Of a stretch of 64,000 bases of DNA, positions 31,850 through 43,457 are shown piece after piece. The stretch spans positions 4,328,082 through 4,392,081 of the forward strand of contig NW_006500104.1 in the NCBI RefSeq assembly GCF_000471905.2. The letters run 5' to 3'. Every line of letters starts with the position of its first letter. The stretch's first letter is position 1. Below the pieces are notes generated by a model, which was not told the origin of the DNA, made no database searches, and worked only from the letters and a program-made list of their open reading frames with translations. The translations under genes were made by a program, and so were the position numbers. The stretch is from Amborella trichopoda (taxonomy: Eukaryota; Streptophyta; Magnoliopsida; Amborellales; Amborellaceae).

Positions 31850-32101
31850 TATGTGAATTACAGGTTCCCCCTAGGTGGGCTAGTCATGTGTGGCGTAGAT
31901 CCAGTACAACACCTACTAGGAGGTGCAAGTTAGTTCAAGTGGAAGGCTTAAAAAGGGCAAGGAATAGGCCCAAAAGGACGTGGTTGGAAATAGTTACAAA
32001 ATATATGAGACCTTATGACCTCAATGAGGGTATGGTCCTTAATAGAGTAAAATGCCGGCCCCAATTAGTTGGGAAAAGGCTTTGACGATGATGATGATGA
32101 C
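31850..32101 (+). mobile_element. RTE-type LINE extreme 3' end
   Basis: Encodes PRWASHVWRRSSTTPTRRCKL, then RARNRPKRTWLEIV, matching the RTE ORF C-terminus (RWFGHVxRRPxxAPVRRC...GRPKKTW). It ends 'ggctttgac' followed by a (gat)n tail, typical of RTE. Only the last 250 bp are present. Confidence 0.85.
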
Positions 32102-32199
32102 ATCCCCTCTAAGAGCTCGAACCCTAGGCGAGTCAACCAACAAAAACTTCCACCGAAGTGTATAATTCACTATATTTATTATTTTTACATGCTCTCACA

Positions 32200-35150
32200 G
32201 GCCTTAAAAGGCCACAAACCCCAAGAGGAAGACTTAACCCAAACAAGGAAAAAGGTGGTTTGAGATGTGTGGGGCTGAGGTTGGATGAACAAGGGCCACA
32301 TGATGGGTAGTGAGAGAGCTATAAGGAGCATGCCCGAAAATTGGGGGGGAAGGTGGTAGGGTAGGGTTAAGAGGGACATTGTCCAAAAGATTAAAATTGG
32401 GGGTGAGACACTAGTTAGATGCATAAAACTGGAGAGATGGAAGTATGGGGGTGGGCGACGACTCTGTGAAAGTGAAGATAGCGCCACAAACCTGCAAGTG
32501 ACGTGGAGTAAATTGGATAGGGATGGAATGGGGCCAAAGGGGAGGCAAGGGAATGGGTTTTGGAGCTTCCCAATAGTTGATAAGAGTCAAGAAATGGTGT
32601 GCTCGAGAGGAAGGTTGAGAGGTTCATGAAGCGAAGAAGGGAGTAAGGGACGTTTATCTTGGAGAACACAATTGCTGGCAACCAGGGGCATGAAATGGTC
32701 ATCTGAGCTCGGAGTTGGGGGGGGTGCCAAAGCGGCATAAGGTGGAAGGGTAGCCAGGCTCCTAGTTTATTTGGGAAGAAGGAATGGTAGAGGATGGAGG
32801 GGTGAAGATCGAGGAGGTGGGCGGGGGGGGGGGGAAGGGTGGGAAAATGGGTTGGAAGGAGGTCGGTTGGGGGGAGGTGGATGAGTCACATGCGAGAGGG
32901 GGAATGGAAGTGAGGGGGCTCCACAAGGCAGCTAGGCAGTGAGCAACGATTGTTGGATTCTAATGGAGGCTGGACGATATGTATACATAATTCACCCCCA
33001 GTATGGGCTTAAGGTACTAATGATCCTGCGGATCATTTCCCGGTAAGAAAAGGCAGGGAAGCTCATCTTGGCGTGGCCTGCTAGGAGGGGAGCTTGATGA
33101 CACGAGTGGGTGTCTTGGGAAGAGGGGGGGGGAGGAAAGGGCAAGAATGACGAGGGTGTTGATAATACCTAGGGAGTGGTGGCAACAGGGAGGATAGGTG
33201 GTTCAAGAGAGCTAGTGGACATTGATAATAGAATATGGGGAAGAGCCACCAACTTCGATATTAGGATAGAGAAAGGCGATGGGAGGATGAGTTAAGAGCA
33301 CGTTGGAGATGGTGGTGGGTGGGATGAGGATGCATGGGAGGTGAGGGCCAACTATTAGGGAGAAGGGGGTCTAACATAGCTGTGGCCGAAGGTCTAGGTG
33401 GTACATGGTCTGGTAGTTCCTGGTATTGACCATCAAATGATGAGTTTAGGTGGGAAGCACGAGGTTAGGGTGGGCAGCATAGGGTTGGAGGGGACTTGTT
33501 CATCAAAGGGTGGCCAATGGGATGAAAGGAAATGGTGTAATTGTTGTGGAGAGGGGTGGGTGGCCGGGTACCTCCACACCTAGCGAGGGTGCTTGGTAGT
33601 CGGAGGATCAATGGAGGGAATGAAAGAGGGTGGCTATCCTCTTCTTCTTCTTCTCGTTTTTTTGAGGGAGGATGGGGGTTGTTGATGTGGGAAGCATTAA
33701 AGAAGGCGCTGGAAGGGTTGCAAGCTATTGAAGAAGGTCTAGTAGCTGTCAATAATGGGAATCCTCAAAAATAATATTGCCACCTGTTAAGTGCTCCCTG
33801 GAAGGGGCCAGGTTAAAGGAGTTAGGATCAGTGGGTACTATAGTTTGACGATCAACAGAACCCAACGATGGAACTAAGTCTATCTGGGGTGTAGCATCGT
33901 GTGCCCCTGGCTAGGGAAGTGAAAGATCACTGCATACGATGTGATAATCTACAGTTGGGAAAGGGTCTCTTCCTGCACCTGTGATGTAATGTGGTCTAGC
34001 AGGTCGTAGCAGCCTGTTCGTGAGGTGTTGGTCCTTCTGTTGTTGAGAAATACCTAGAAAGGCATTTTGTCGAACGTTTTTAATGCAGTAAATGGTTCCT
34101 CAGGGAATTAGGGATTAAACTTACCTCCATAATTTCAACTAGAATTTGAATTTGTCCCAAAGGAAGGTAATCCAACGAGCACCACAGAGTAGATATGAAG
34201 TTTTCGCACCTATGTCCAATCTGCTTGAAGGTCTAGGGGTGCCATGCATAGAGCGGAATATTTGAAGTTGTGATCCAAATCTTTTGTTTTCTGAGGATTC
34301 CAATGTTTGTTGGCCAAGGTAAAAGGCTCAGTCTAGCTCGTTTAAAATGGGGGTCACATGAGGCTAAAGTTGTGCTAGCCAAGGTATCTTATGGGAATGA
34401 GAAGAGGACGGGCCCCTCAGAGAGTTTCCAACACCCCAGGTCTGGTTCATTCCAGAGTTCTTTGCACCACTTTTTTATTCCTCTAATGTCGTTCCTCCGA
34501 GAGTGAAACACCCCTATGAGTGAATGCTGGAGGGATGTCAACCTTTTAGCAAGGAAATCTCCATTAAGGACCTGGGGATGGGTATGATTGAGGGATAGGG
34601 GTTCAAAGGAGAGGAAAGAGGGCTTAGGAGTGGAGAGAACTTGTTGGGGCTTGTCTGATCCAGTTAATGTATCGGTGATAAAGGATGGGATAAGGTGGAA
34701 CTGGCTTGGTTGAGTTTTTCAGAGGTTGTGGCGAGCTAAGGTATGGGTAGAATTGCTAAGAAACCCAAGGGATAGAGTGCAATTTAGCTCCATGATTGCT
34801 TGATGACTAGGTATGATTGCTGGTTGCAGGAGGCAAAAAGAGAGGCTTAGAGGGGGAAAGGAAGGCCTTGTTGCTAGTTGCAGAAGGGGAGCATGGTGAT
34901 GGTTCCAATATTTCAAGATCTTGCTTTGACTCTTACGATTGAATATGCCACTACCTGTAATCCCCTCTTCTGGGATACAGATGATCGCACTTCCTATTGA
35001 ACCCCTTGAAGTGAAAAGCATAAAGAAAGCTATGGGCTAGGTCAATGATATGCTTCCTCCAGAGAATCTCAAAGGCCTTCCAGATGAATGATTGAAGCAC
35101 AAAATTGAAAATGCACAAGGGAGACCCTCCTGATGGGCGATTTCTCATTA
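32200..35150 (-). mobile_element. Probable LINE ORF1 region remnant
   Basis: On the plus strand it is strikingly G-rich (ggggtgggag type). Read on minus, 34100-34300 gives ITTSNIPLYAWHP...TFKQIGHRCENFISTL...GQIQILVEI, resembling the DUF4283-linked ORF1 of plant L1 elements (IxVxGLPLHLW...FKxIGxxCGGFI). Frames upstream and downstream are Ser/Pro/Leu-rich and broken. No reverse transcriptase follows, so only part is left. The part after 34376 lies in the duplicated block. Confidence 0.45.
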
Positions 35151-36125
35151 TCGAGTCATGAGCAAGAATTTAGTTGTCACAGAGAGGAAAATATCTGTTG
35201 TGTAGATTTCAATCAAAAATGGAGCATGAGCAAAAGCCAACACTAAATGATTTTGGAAAGAACAGCACTTGGATTTTTCCCCAAAACTCATTTAAGGGCC
35301 ATTTGGATACCTGGAAATATATTGTCTGTGAAATATATTACTGGCGTAATACATTACTACGCAATATATTACCTGTAAATGGATTGTTACTGTTTGAGTA
35401 GTATTTAGATGCAACCTGGGAAATACATTGTTATTGTTTGGCTATGTCTGGAAGAAATATAGGAAATGCATTACCAATATTTTTACCAGTACGTGCCTAT
35501 AAACTATCGTTTCTTTCTTTTTTGCCACAAAATTCCACTAAAATGTAGAATTATCATTTCCTTCTTTTTTGTCACAAAATTCCACTAAAATACTAAATTA
35601 AAATCATCATCACACCATTCCAAAAAGATTTCTAATAATAATATTATCACCATTCCAAAAAGATTTTCTAATAATAATTTGTACCATTTTACAGTCATGA
35701 CACTATTTCCTAGTTATTTTAAGTGCCTTTGGCACTTATATGCAATCACATGTTTTCTAACATGACATTGGTTTCAACATGATAAGTCATTAGAACAATA
35801 TGATTGGAATAAGATGATTTTATTATGCTAAGCCCTATTTTTATTTATTTTTTATAGAAGTCTTTCAAATGTCTCTCTATATAATTTCAAATAAACAATA
35901 AATTTATGATACTAAATTCAAAATCTGTAGGGTACGAGTTAAAAAATGGGAAGAAGTTTGATCAGTAATCTAGAAGGTTTGGTAATTGCAGTATAAAATT
36001 TTGAGGTATTGGAGGAAACTAAAGAAGTATGTTAATTCAATTGAGAATTTAGTAATCTCTAATGAGGATTATATTGTGTGAAACTTTTTATTATGATTGT
36101 GTTGTGTAATTTATCATTGATTTTA
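34376..36125. repeat. 1.8-kb direct duplication, copy 1
   Basis: Matches 36209-37955 at a constant offset of 1833 until small indels near 35490 and 35610. I count about 15-20 differences by eye, around 1%. It ends in a long T-run that leads to the 20-N gap. Confidence 0.9.
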
Positions 36126-36134
36126 CTTTTTTTT

Positions 36135-36170
<36 letters not shown>

Positions 36171-36186
36171 TTTATATTGACTACCG
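35295..36186. mobile_element. PIF/Harbinger-like element, left part only (ends at gap)
   Basis: Copy 1 of the duplication carries the left end (agggccatttggatacctgg, preceded by TTA) and most of the interior of the element described at 37128-38371. It is cut by the gap. Confidence 0.7.
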
Positions 36187-36206
36187 NNNNNNNNNNNNNN
36201 NNNNNN
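36187..36206. other. Assembly gap (20 N)
   Basis: A 20-base run of N between the two near-identical copies, just after a poly-T run. Such a short fixed-size gap suggests scaffolding of overlapping contigs. Confidence 0.99.
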
Positions 36207-36208
36207 GG

Positions 36209-37955
36209 TAGCCAAGGTATCTTATGGGAATGAGAAGAGGACGGGCCCCTCAGAGAGTTTCCAACACCCCAGGTCTGGTTCATTCCAGAGTTCTTTGCAC
36301 CACTTTTTTATTCCTCTAATGTCGTTCCTCCGAGAGTGAAACACCCCTATGAGTGAATGCAGGAGGGATGTCAACCTTTTAGCAAGGAAATCTCCATTAA
36401 GGACCTGGGGATGGGTATGATTGAGGGATAGGGGTTCAAAGGAGAGGAAAGAGGGCTTAAGAGTGGAGAGAACTTGTTGGGGCTTGTCTGATCCAGTTAA
36501 TGTATCGGTGATAAAGGAAGGGATAAGGTGGAACTGGCTTGGTTGAGTTTTTCAGAGGTTGTGGCAAGCTAAGGTATGGGTAGAATTGCTAAGAAACCCA
36601 AGGGATAGAGTGCAATTTAGCTCCATGATTGCTTGATGACTGGGTATGATTGCTGGTTGCAGGAGGCAAAAAGAGAGGCTTAGAGGGGGAAAGGAAGGCC
36701 TTGTTGCTAGTTGCAGAAGGGGAGCATGGTGATGGTTCCAATATTTCAAGATCTTGCTTTGACTCTTAGGATTGAATATGCCACTACCTGTAATCCCCTC
36801 TTCTGGGATACAGATGATCGCACTTCCTATTGAACCCCTTGAAGTGAAAAGCATAAAGAAAGCTATGGGCTAGGTCAATGATATGCTTCCTCCAGAGAAT
36901 CTCAAAGGCCTTCCAGATGAATGATTGAAGCACAAAATTGAAAATGCATAAGGGAGACCCTCCTGATGGGCGATTTCTCATTATCGAGTCATGAGCAAGA
37001 ATTTAGTTGTCACAGAGAGGAAAATATCTGTTGTGTAGATTTCAATCAAAAATGGAGCATGAGCAAAAGCCAACACTAAATGATTTTGGAAAGAACAGCA
37101 CTTGGATTTTTCCCCAAAACTCATTTAGGGGCCATTTGGATACCTGGAAATATATTGTCTGTGAAATATATTACTGGCGTAATACATTACTACGCAATAT
37201 ATTACCTGTAAATGGATTGTTACTGTTTGAGTAGTATTTAGATGCAACCTGGGAAATACATTGTTATTGTTTGGCTATGTCTGGAAGAAATATAGGAAAT
37301 GCATTACCAATATTTTACTAGTACGTGCCTATAAACTATCGTTTCTTTCTTTTTTGCCACAAAATTCCACTAAAATGCAGAATTATCATTTCCTTCTTTT
37401 TTGTCACAAAATTCCACTAAAATACTAAATTAAAATCATCACACCATTCCAAAAAGATTTCTAATAATAATATTATCACCATTCCAAAAAGATTTTCTAA
37501 TAATAATTTGTACCATTTTACAGTCATGACACTATTTCCTATTTATTTTAAGTGCCTTTGGCACTTATATGCAATCACATGTTTTCTAACATGACATTGG
37601 TTTCAACATGATAAGTCATTAGAACAATATGATTGGAATAACATGATTTTATTATGCTAAGCCCTATTTTTATTTATTTTTTATAGAAGTCTTTCAAATG
37701 TCTCTCTATATAATTTCAAATAAACAATAAATTTATGATACTAAATTCAAAATCTGTAGGGTACGAGTTAAAAAATGGGAAGAAGTTTGATCAGTAATCT
37801 AGAAGGTTTGGTAATTGCAGTATAAAATTTTGAGGTATTGGAGGAAACTAAAGAGGTATGTTATTTCAATTGAGAATTTAGTAATCTCTAATGAGGATTA
37901 TATTGTGTGAAACTTTTTATTATGATTGTGTTGTGTAATTTATCATTGATTACTT
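36209..37955. repeat. 1.8-kb direct duplication, copy 2
   Basis: Second copy of 34376-36125, starting 'tagccaaggtatctt' directly after the gap. It also ends at a T-run (about 37957-37986). The sequence beyond it then completes the PIF-like element that copy 1 has only in part. Confidence 0.9.
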
Positions 37956-38371
37956 TTGTTTTTTTTTTTTTTTTTTTTTTTTTTTTGATATGACACTGAT
38001 GCCTTTAGATGAGGGGACGAGCTTAAAAAGGGAGGGATCACATTATGTTGTGTGAACATTTTTATTATGATTGTGTTGTGTTATATGACAGCTGATGCCT
38101 TCAGATAGGGAACGAGCTTAAAAAGGGAGGGATCACTTAGTTATTAGAAAGAGAGAGGGCTTAGAAGATTTTTTTAATCAGGGATAGGGTGGTAGGCAAA
38201 AACGCACGCGAAAGATTTCCCAAAATTGCCCGTCACTCTCGTAATAGATTTTTCACCTATCACAGCGTGTAATGGATTTCCTTACGATTAAGTGTACCCA
38301 AACAGTGGAAATGCCATATTTCCTTGTAATCTATTGTCACTTAATAGATTTCCAGGTACCCAAACAGCCCC
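37128..38371. mobile_element. PIF/Harbinger-like non-autonomous element (1244 bp)
   Basis: Left end ggggccatttggatacctgg; right end on minus ggggctgtttgggtacctgg, both followed by 'aaat(a)(c)tatt'. A TTA trinucleotide flanks both ends (37125-37127 and 38372-38374), the 3-bp TWA-type duplication of the PIF/Harbinger superfamily. The left terminal region also has repeated 'aatatatt' words and the right one repeated 'aatctatt/aatggattt' words. No transposase frame. Confidence 0.75.
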
Positions 38372-38374
38372 TTA

Positions 38375-39480
38375 TTGATCTTTCCCATGTATTATTGCTG
38401 TCCTAATTCTCTCTTTATAACATCTACATCCTTTCTCCTTAAAATATAGGTTGTTTCTTTCTAGCTATAATATCCATGCAGAGCCAGCAAAGACTACCTT
38501 TATAGACTTCCTCCAGTTGTGACCAAAAGGACCATCTCTCCAACGAGGCCTCCATAGAGGCAGGTTAGACCCATGTCTCTACAACAGAACATCCAGAAAA
38601 CGTTGGACTGACCCATGAAATCCGTCATCAAAACTGCTAATGATGGGTTTTTTAATAGCAACAGTAGTATCATCAGTATCAGGTGAGATAAGTGCTAAAA
38701 CAAGACAAATGGAACTACTCAACTCAATTGCCTAAGCCCCTTTGGCATCTCCACAATACTCATTATTGTCACATTCTCAGTGTGTTTCCCACTGCAGGCA
38801 AATGTCTTTATCATGCTTACACAAAATGTATACCTTCTTAAGTGAGAACCAACCTTTACCGTTACATCTGCTTATTAAACAATGCAACATAAAAATATAC
38901 TTCTTAGCAACTAGTGATTGGTAATTAACTATAAGTGTACAAAGGGCTTAAATCAAAGAATCTCGTCTCATGCGAAGGACAAATTTTTCCTTCCACTGCT
39001 CTTGGATAAACTAGGATGAGAGAAACATCAAAATACAACACTAACAATTTTCATCAATGGAATCACCAAATATAAAAGCTAACATGATAAGAAATGACAA
39101 AAATGGATCCATCTACGAACTGCTCAAACCTTCCAAGTCTTGTTGAAGGGCACCATCTAACACCGTAGAATCCATCTTTGCCGCTAAGATCCCTCCTTAA
39201 GAAAGAGACCCCTTGATCTTCAAGATTTTTGAAATGAATATTTGACCATCTAAAATGAAAGGCTACAAGAAAGTATCCGCTGTTGTGAGATTGAAACTAA
39301 CAATAATAACAAAACCAAAAGAGAAGCTCCCATATGAGACATGTCCATATCAACTATGATACAAGAATCCAAATCTATGAAGTACAAATGCAGAATTCGG
39401 AACTTACAAAAAAGAAATAAACACTAGAAAGGCCAGACAGGAAACATTTCAGCCAGCCAACTATTACAATTGTTTGGGGT
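38375..39480. other. Intergenic, no gene seen
   Basis: Mixed unique sequence. I see no coding frame with family features and no inverted ends. Confidence 0.35.
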
Positions 39481-40420
39481 TGAATGGTGGTGCGGGAAAC
39501 CATTGAACAGTTTATTAGAGCCCACTTCTCACTGCGCTTACCAAAGTCAGGCCTTACCCTTTGTAGGGCCTTAATACCTGCCCAATTACAGAATGTATGG
39601 ATAGAATGTAACAGAAGGATCTTCAAAGGCAAAGAGAAAACTATTCAAAATGTCAAGGAGAACATTAAAACAGCTTTATTTGAATGAGCGAGACAACAAA
39701 AAATCTTCAAAGCCGAAACGGCCTTGGACTTCATACTAAACTGGGACACAATAGCCAGATCTGGTAGAGCCTTCAATGCCAGGTCGTTACTCTGACAACC
39801 ACGAACAGGGCACCATAAAACTCAATCTTTATGGGTGCAGATATGGAAACCAAGGAATGGCAGGAGTAGGAGGAATTTTTAGGATAACAAGGTTTCTTTG
39901 ATCTTATCTTTCTAGATGCCTATAGGTGCTGCCAAACATCTATGACCGAAGCTCTCAGTCTTTTGCAGAGACTCAAATTATTCAATTCCAGCTCGTGCAA
40001 CCCAAAAGTTGCCAAAGGGCATTCAAAAAACACGATCAACTGCGCTGTCAGGATCTGTATTTGCCAATGGAGACTGCTTCAGATTTTGAAGAAATTTTAG
40101 CAGTAAGTGCCTTGATCAATGTCATGTTTCACCACATTCAGTATGAGCCCAACAGCACAACAGATAATTTTGGCTATACGGGTTGCGCTCACCACAACCC
40201 TAAAAAAGTGAAGGCACTGGCACATCTTGTCTTTTCTTCTCAGGCTGCTCGGTTATTTTGCGAGGCTGAGAAGCTTCCTTTGGTTTTGGGATGGCTTTTC
40301 CTCATTTTGCATACATAGTCATAGACTATGTACTGAAACTTTATGTACTGCAACTTTTACATGTAGCACCTTTTTATATCTTTCTAAATACATAGTCGTC
40401 TTTATTCAAAAGAAAAACTA
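39480..40420 (+). mobile_element. LINE 3' fragment (end of zf-RVT linker and RNase H), decayed
   Basis: 39484-39687 reads LQNVWIECNRRIFKGKEKTIQNVKENIKTALFE, the segment between zf-RVT and RNase H. About 39815 gives IKLNLYGCRYGNQGMAGVGGIFR, an RNase H start. The rest is broken. It ends 'gtctttattc' plus a degraded A-rich tail near 40407-40418. Confidence 0.7.
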
Positions 40421-40437
40421 AGCCTGACCTTCCATAA

Positions 40438-40490
40438 GGATTTAACACTTTGTAACCATTCAAAAAAAAAAAAGGAATTTAACACTTTGT
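40438..40490 (+). mobile_element. Ultra-short LINE-tail insertion with target duplication
   Basis: The 14-mer atttaacactttgt occurs at 40440-40453 and 40477-40490. Between them is 'aaccattc' followed by 12 A, then 'gga'. This has the form of a target-primed insertion that copied only the poly(A) and about eight bases. Confidence 0.6.
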
Positions 40491-40554
40491 CTGCACTGAT
40501 GCTTAATGGAAACACGTTGATTGCAGAAGGTTCTGAGCAAGGTTTTGGCAAATC

Positions 40555-40650
40555 ATAGATCAAGGAATAACCACTGCTTCCTTTTCACTGCTTCCTTTCA
40601 TAGGTCAAGGAATAACCACTGCTTCCTTTTCACTACTTCCTTTCTTTTTC
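40555..40650 (+). repeat. Tandem duplication of about 47 bp
   Basis: 'atcaaggaataaccactgct' to 'cactgcttcctttcatag' is repeated immediately as 'gtcaaggaataaccactgct' to 'cactacttcctttc'. Two copies with few differences. Confidence 0.8.
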
Positions 40651-43390
40651 TTTCTCAGAAACATACATAGTTCAACACAAAGCGTGAGAACAATGCAAAG
40701 AAAAAATGAAGAGGATAAAATAAAGATCAGCCAGCAAACCCAGGATATCCAGTTTCTTTTTACTCTTTTGCCAATTGTGAATTTGTCGCATTTAATGCTT
40801 TTTCTTCCATAATCTATTTAAAACTTTGATGCATTATCAATGCTTACACCACATCTGTTTGGCACTGATGCACATTACTTTTCATTTTGATGCAGACTTC
40901 TAGTGACTATATTATGGGACAAAAAGTGATACATAAAAAAGAACGAAAAAGAAGAGCAAGAATTTCTATAAGCAAAAAGATATAATCTTTTATCAGTGGT
41001 CCAGTGTAACAACCATCAACAAACAAGGACTACCAAGATAGAATGATAGCTACATCTCCGAGTCAAAAAATTGCATCATTCATAAAAAACTACACGACAA
41101 ATCCTATCATATATGCAACCCAACCACAAGTAACCTACAACCATTGATTCAAAAAAATGCTTCTCCATATGACACATTTTCCCCATGAACAAGTATTGAT
41201 AGAATAAGTTTAACCCATAAATTTCAGCTATGATAAACCTGTGTTAGTGTAAAAATTATACTACACAACCAAACTCCACCATTTCAGGTATAGTAGAAGA
41301 CACCATAATCTGTTATGTTTCACATGAACAAGCACTAATTTAGCAAATAAAGAATCATAAAAATAGATTTTAAATAACTTCAAGAGTACTCAATCCATTC
41401 AAAAGAGAAAAGGAAAAATTCTAATCAAATGTATTTCACATAGCCACTATCAGTTCAGCAGAAAGAATGAGCGAGGGTAGCGAGAGAAAGAGAGATCGAG
41501 GGAAGGTAGAGAGAGAAATGGTGTGGGAGGGAAGAGAGAAAGAATGAAGGAGGGTAGAGAGAGAAAGAGTGAGGGAGGTAGAGAGAAAAAGAGAGAGAAA
41601 TGGGTGCAGAGAGAAAGAGAGAGAAGATGGGTGAGAGAGTTTTTTGTTAACTAGAGAAAGAGAGTTTGAGAGAAATATAAAAGGTCCTATGATAGGGCTG
41701 ACACTTTAAACTCCGGCTCCCTCTCTCTCCCTATCTCTCTCTCTCAACCTTTGCACTCTCTGTTTCCTCCCCTCTCTCTCTCTCCCCCCACTGCCTCCTT
41801 TAATCAACCAACTATTTTCAAATTTTCTCTTTCTATCTCGTCATAGGGCTTAGTGCACGATTTTAGAAAGAAAAAGGCTCATATGTCAACATTACTAGCA
41901 AAAACACCAACAAACAGGAGAGAGAGAGAAGGGGGGCATAATATGTAGAGAGAGATGAAGGCAGCGGGGAAGAGAGAGAGAGGCAGAGGATGCAGGGGTG
42001 AGAGAGAAAGCAACAACAGGGGCTGTCGGGGCAGCAGGAGAGAAATAGGGGAGGTAGAAGATGCACAGAGAAAGATGGAGGAGGCAGCAGGGGAGGGAGA
42101 GAGAGAGAGGGAAGGAAGGTAAAATATATGCCACTAAAGGAAGAGAAGAAATTGCAACCAATATGTTCACATACCAGACCAAAATAAAAAAGGAAACTTG
42201 TTTTATCATATTGAGAACGAATCTCAGAGCAAAGCTTATGATAAGCACAGAGACAACCAAAACCCCCAAAACCCAAACAAAAGATTGATATCACCTGTAA
42301 AAATCAAAATAGAGCACTAACACGGTATCCTAAAAAAATAAAGATAAACGAAAGCACCAACACAGATTCAAAGATATCCTAAAAACATAAAGAAATTGAC
42401 TTTAGAAATCAAACTAAAACAGGAATGGAAAAGATTCAAAGATAGCGTACCTGAACCTTAGATGAACCTCAAATCCACTAAAGTTAGATGATAGTGAGAT
42501 ACTTAGCAAATCATGTTGCAATGTATAAGGACAATAACATTGGTGAATGCTTAACAATACCATTTGACTCAAGCAATATCTGAAAAAAGAGTCATTTATT
42601 CACAGTAACACATTCAACTACTGTAAAACCAAAACCCCCAAAATGGAACAAACAAAATTGAAATGCAAAGATTAAACGATAGCGTACCTGAACCTCGGAT
42701 GAACCTCAAATCCACCGAAGACAGTCCTAATCGTCTTTGCAGCAGCAATGGAGCATAGAAAATTTCAGAATTTTTGTAGTGTTTTAGGTTGCATTTCTAG
42801 AGAGAGAGAGGGACATAAAGGGAGATTGAGAGAGAGGGGCAGTAAGAGATGCATGGAGAGGGGCGGAGAGGGGTAGGCGGGAGAGAGATTGATAAAGGGG
42901 CGAGTTTCAGAGTGATTGAGAGAGAGGGTCAGCGGGCCAGCGAGGGCTTGAGAGAGAGGGTCATCGAGGGTTCGAGAGAGAGGGCCAGCCAGAGAGAGAT
43001 GAGTTACAGAGATGGAGAGAGGCAGAGAGAATTCCCATCGCGAGAGGGAGACTCGGGACGCTACCGTAATGGCATGCAGTGTGAGTTGGACTGTAGATAT
43101 TGGGATTTAAAATTAAGTCGATATTTATGAAAAAGTAGTAATTCAATCGCAACCGTTAGCGTATCAAATTCAAGCTCGCTTACCGTATCCTTTTTCATAT
43201 ATATATAATCTTATAAAATCTTTTCCTATAATCCGAAAGGATCATCTTTAAATTTGGTAGAGATGTAAAAAAAAGTTAAATCCCACTCATGTGATAAATT
43301 TTTTAAAGATCTGTATTAAATTTAATAGTAATCATTTAAGGACCTGCACATAGGTAAAAGAGAATCCTATAAAATCATTACTTCTTTATT

Positions 43391-43421
<31 letters not shown>

Positions 43422-43457
43422 ATTTTCAATTTTATTTTCCATCATAAAATGTATTAT
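40651..43457. other. Intergenic, GA/CT-rich, no gene seen
   Basis: Purine-rich tracts at 41465-41640, 41915-42120 and 42800-43060 create long meaningless Ser/Leu- or Arg/Glu-rich frames. 'gatagcgtacctgaacct' with 'gatgaacctcaaatccac' occurs at about 42442 and 42680, a 240-bp-spaced duplication. A (TA)n run lies at 43391-43431. Confidence 0.5.

Noticed and set aside
41863-42294. Two overlapping frames of 124-143 codons, Leu/Ser/Pro-rich, minus strand
   Set aside because: CT-rich low-complexity DNA gives long Ser/Leu frames without domains.
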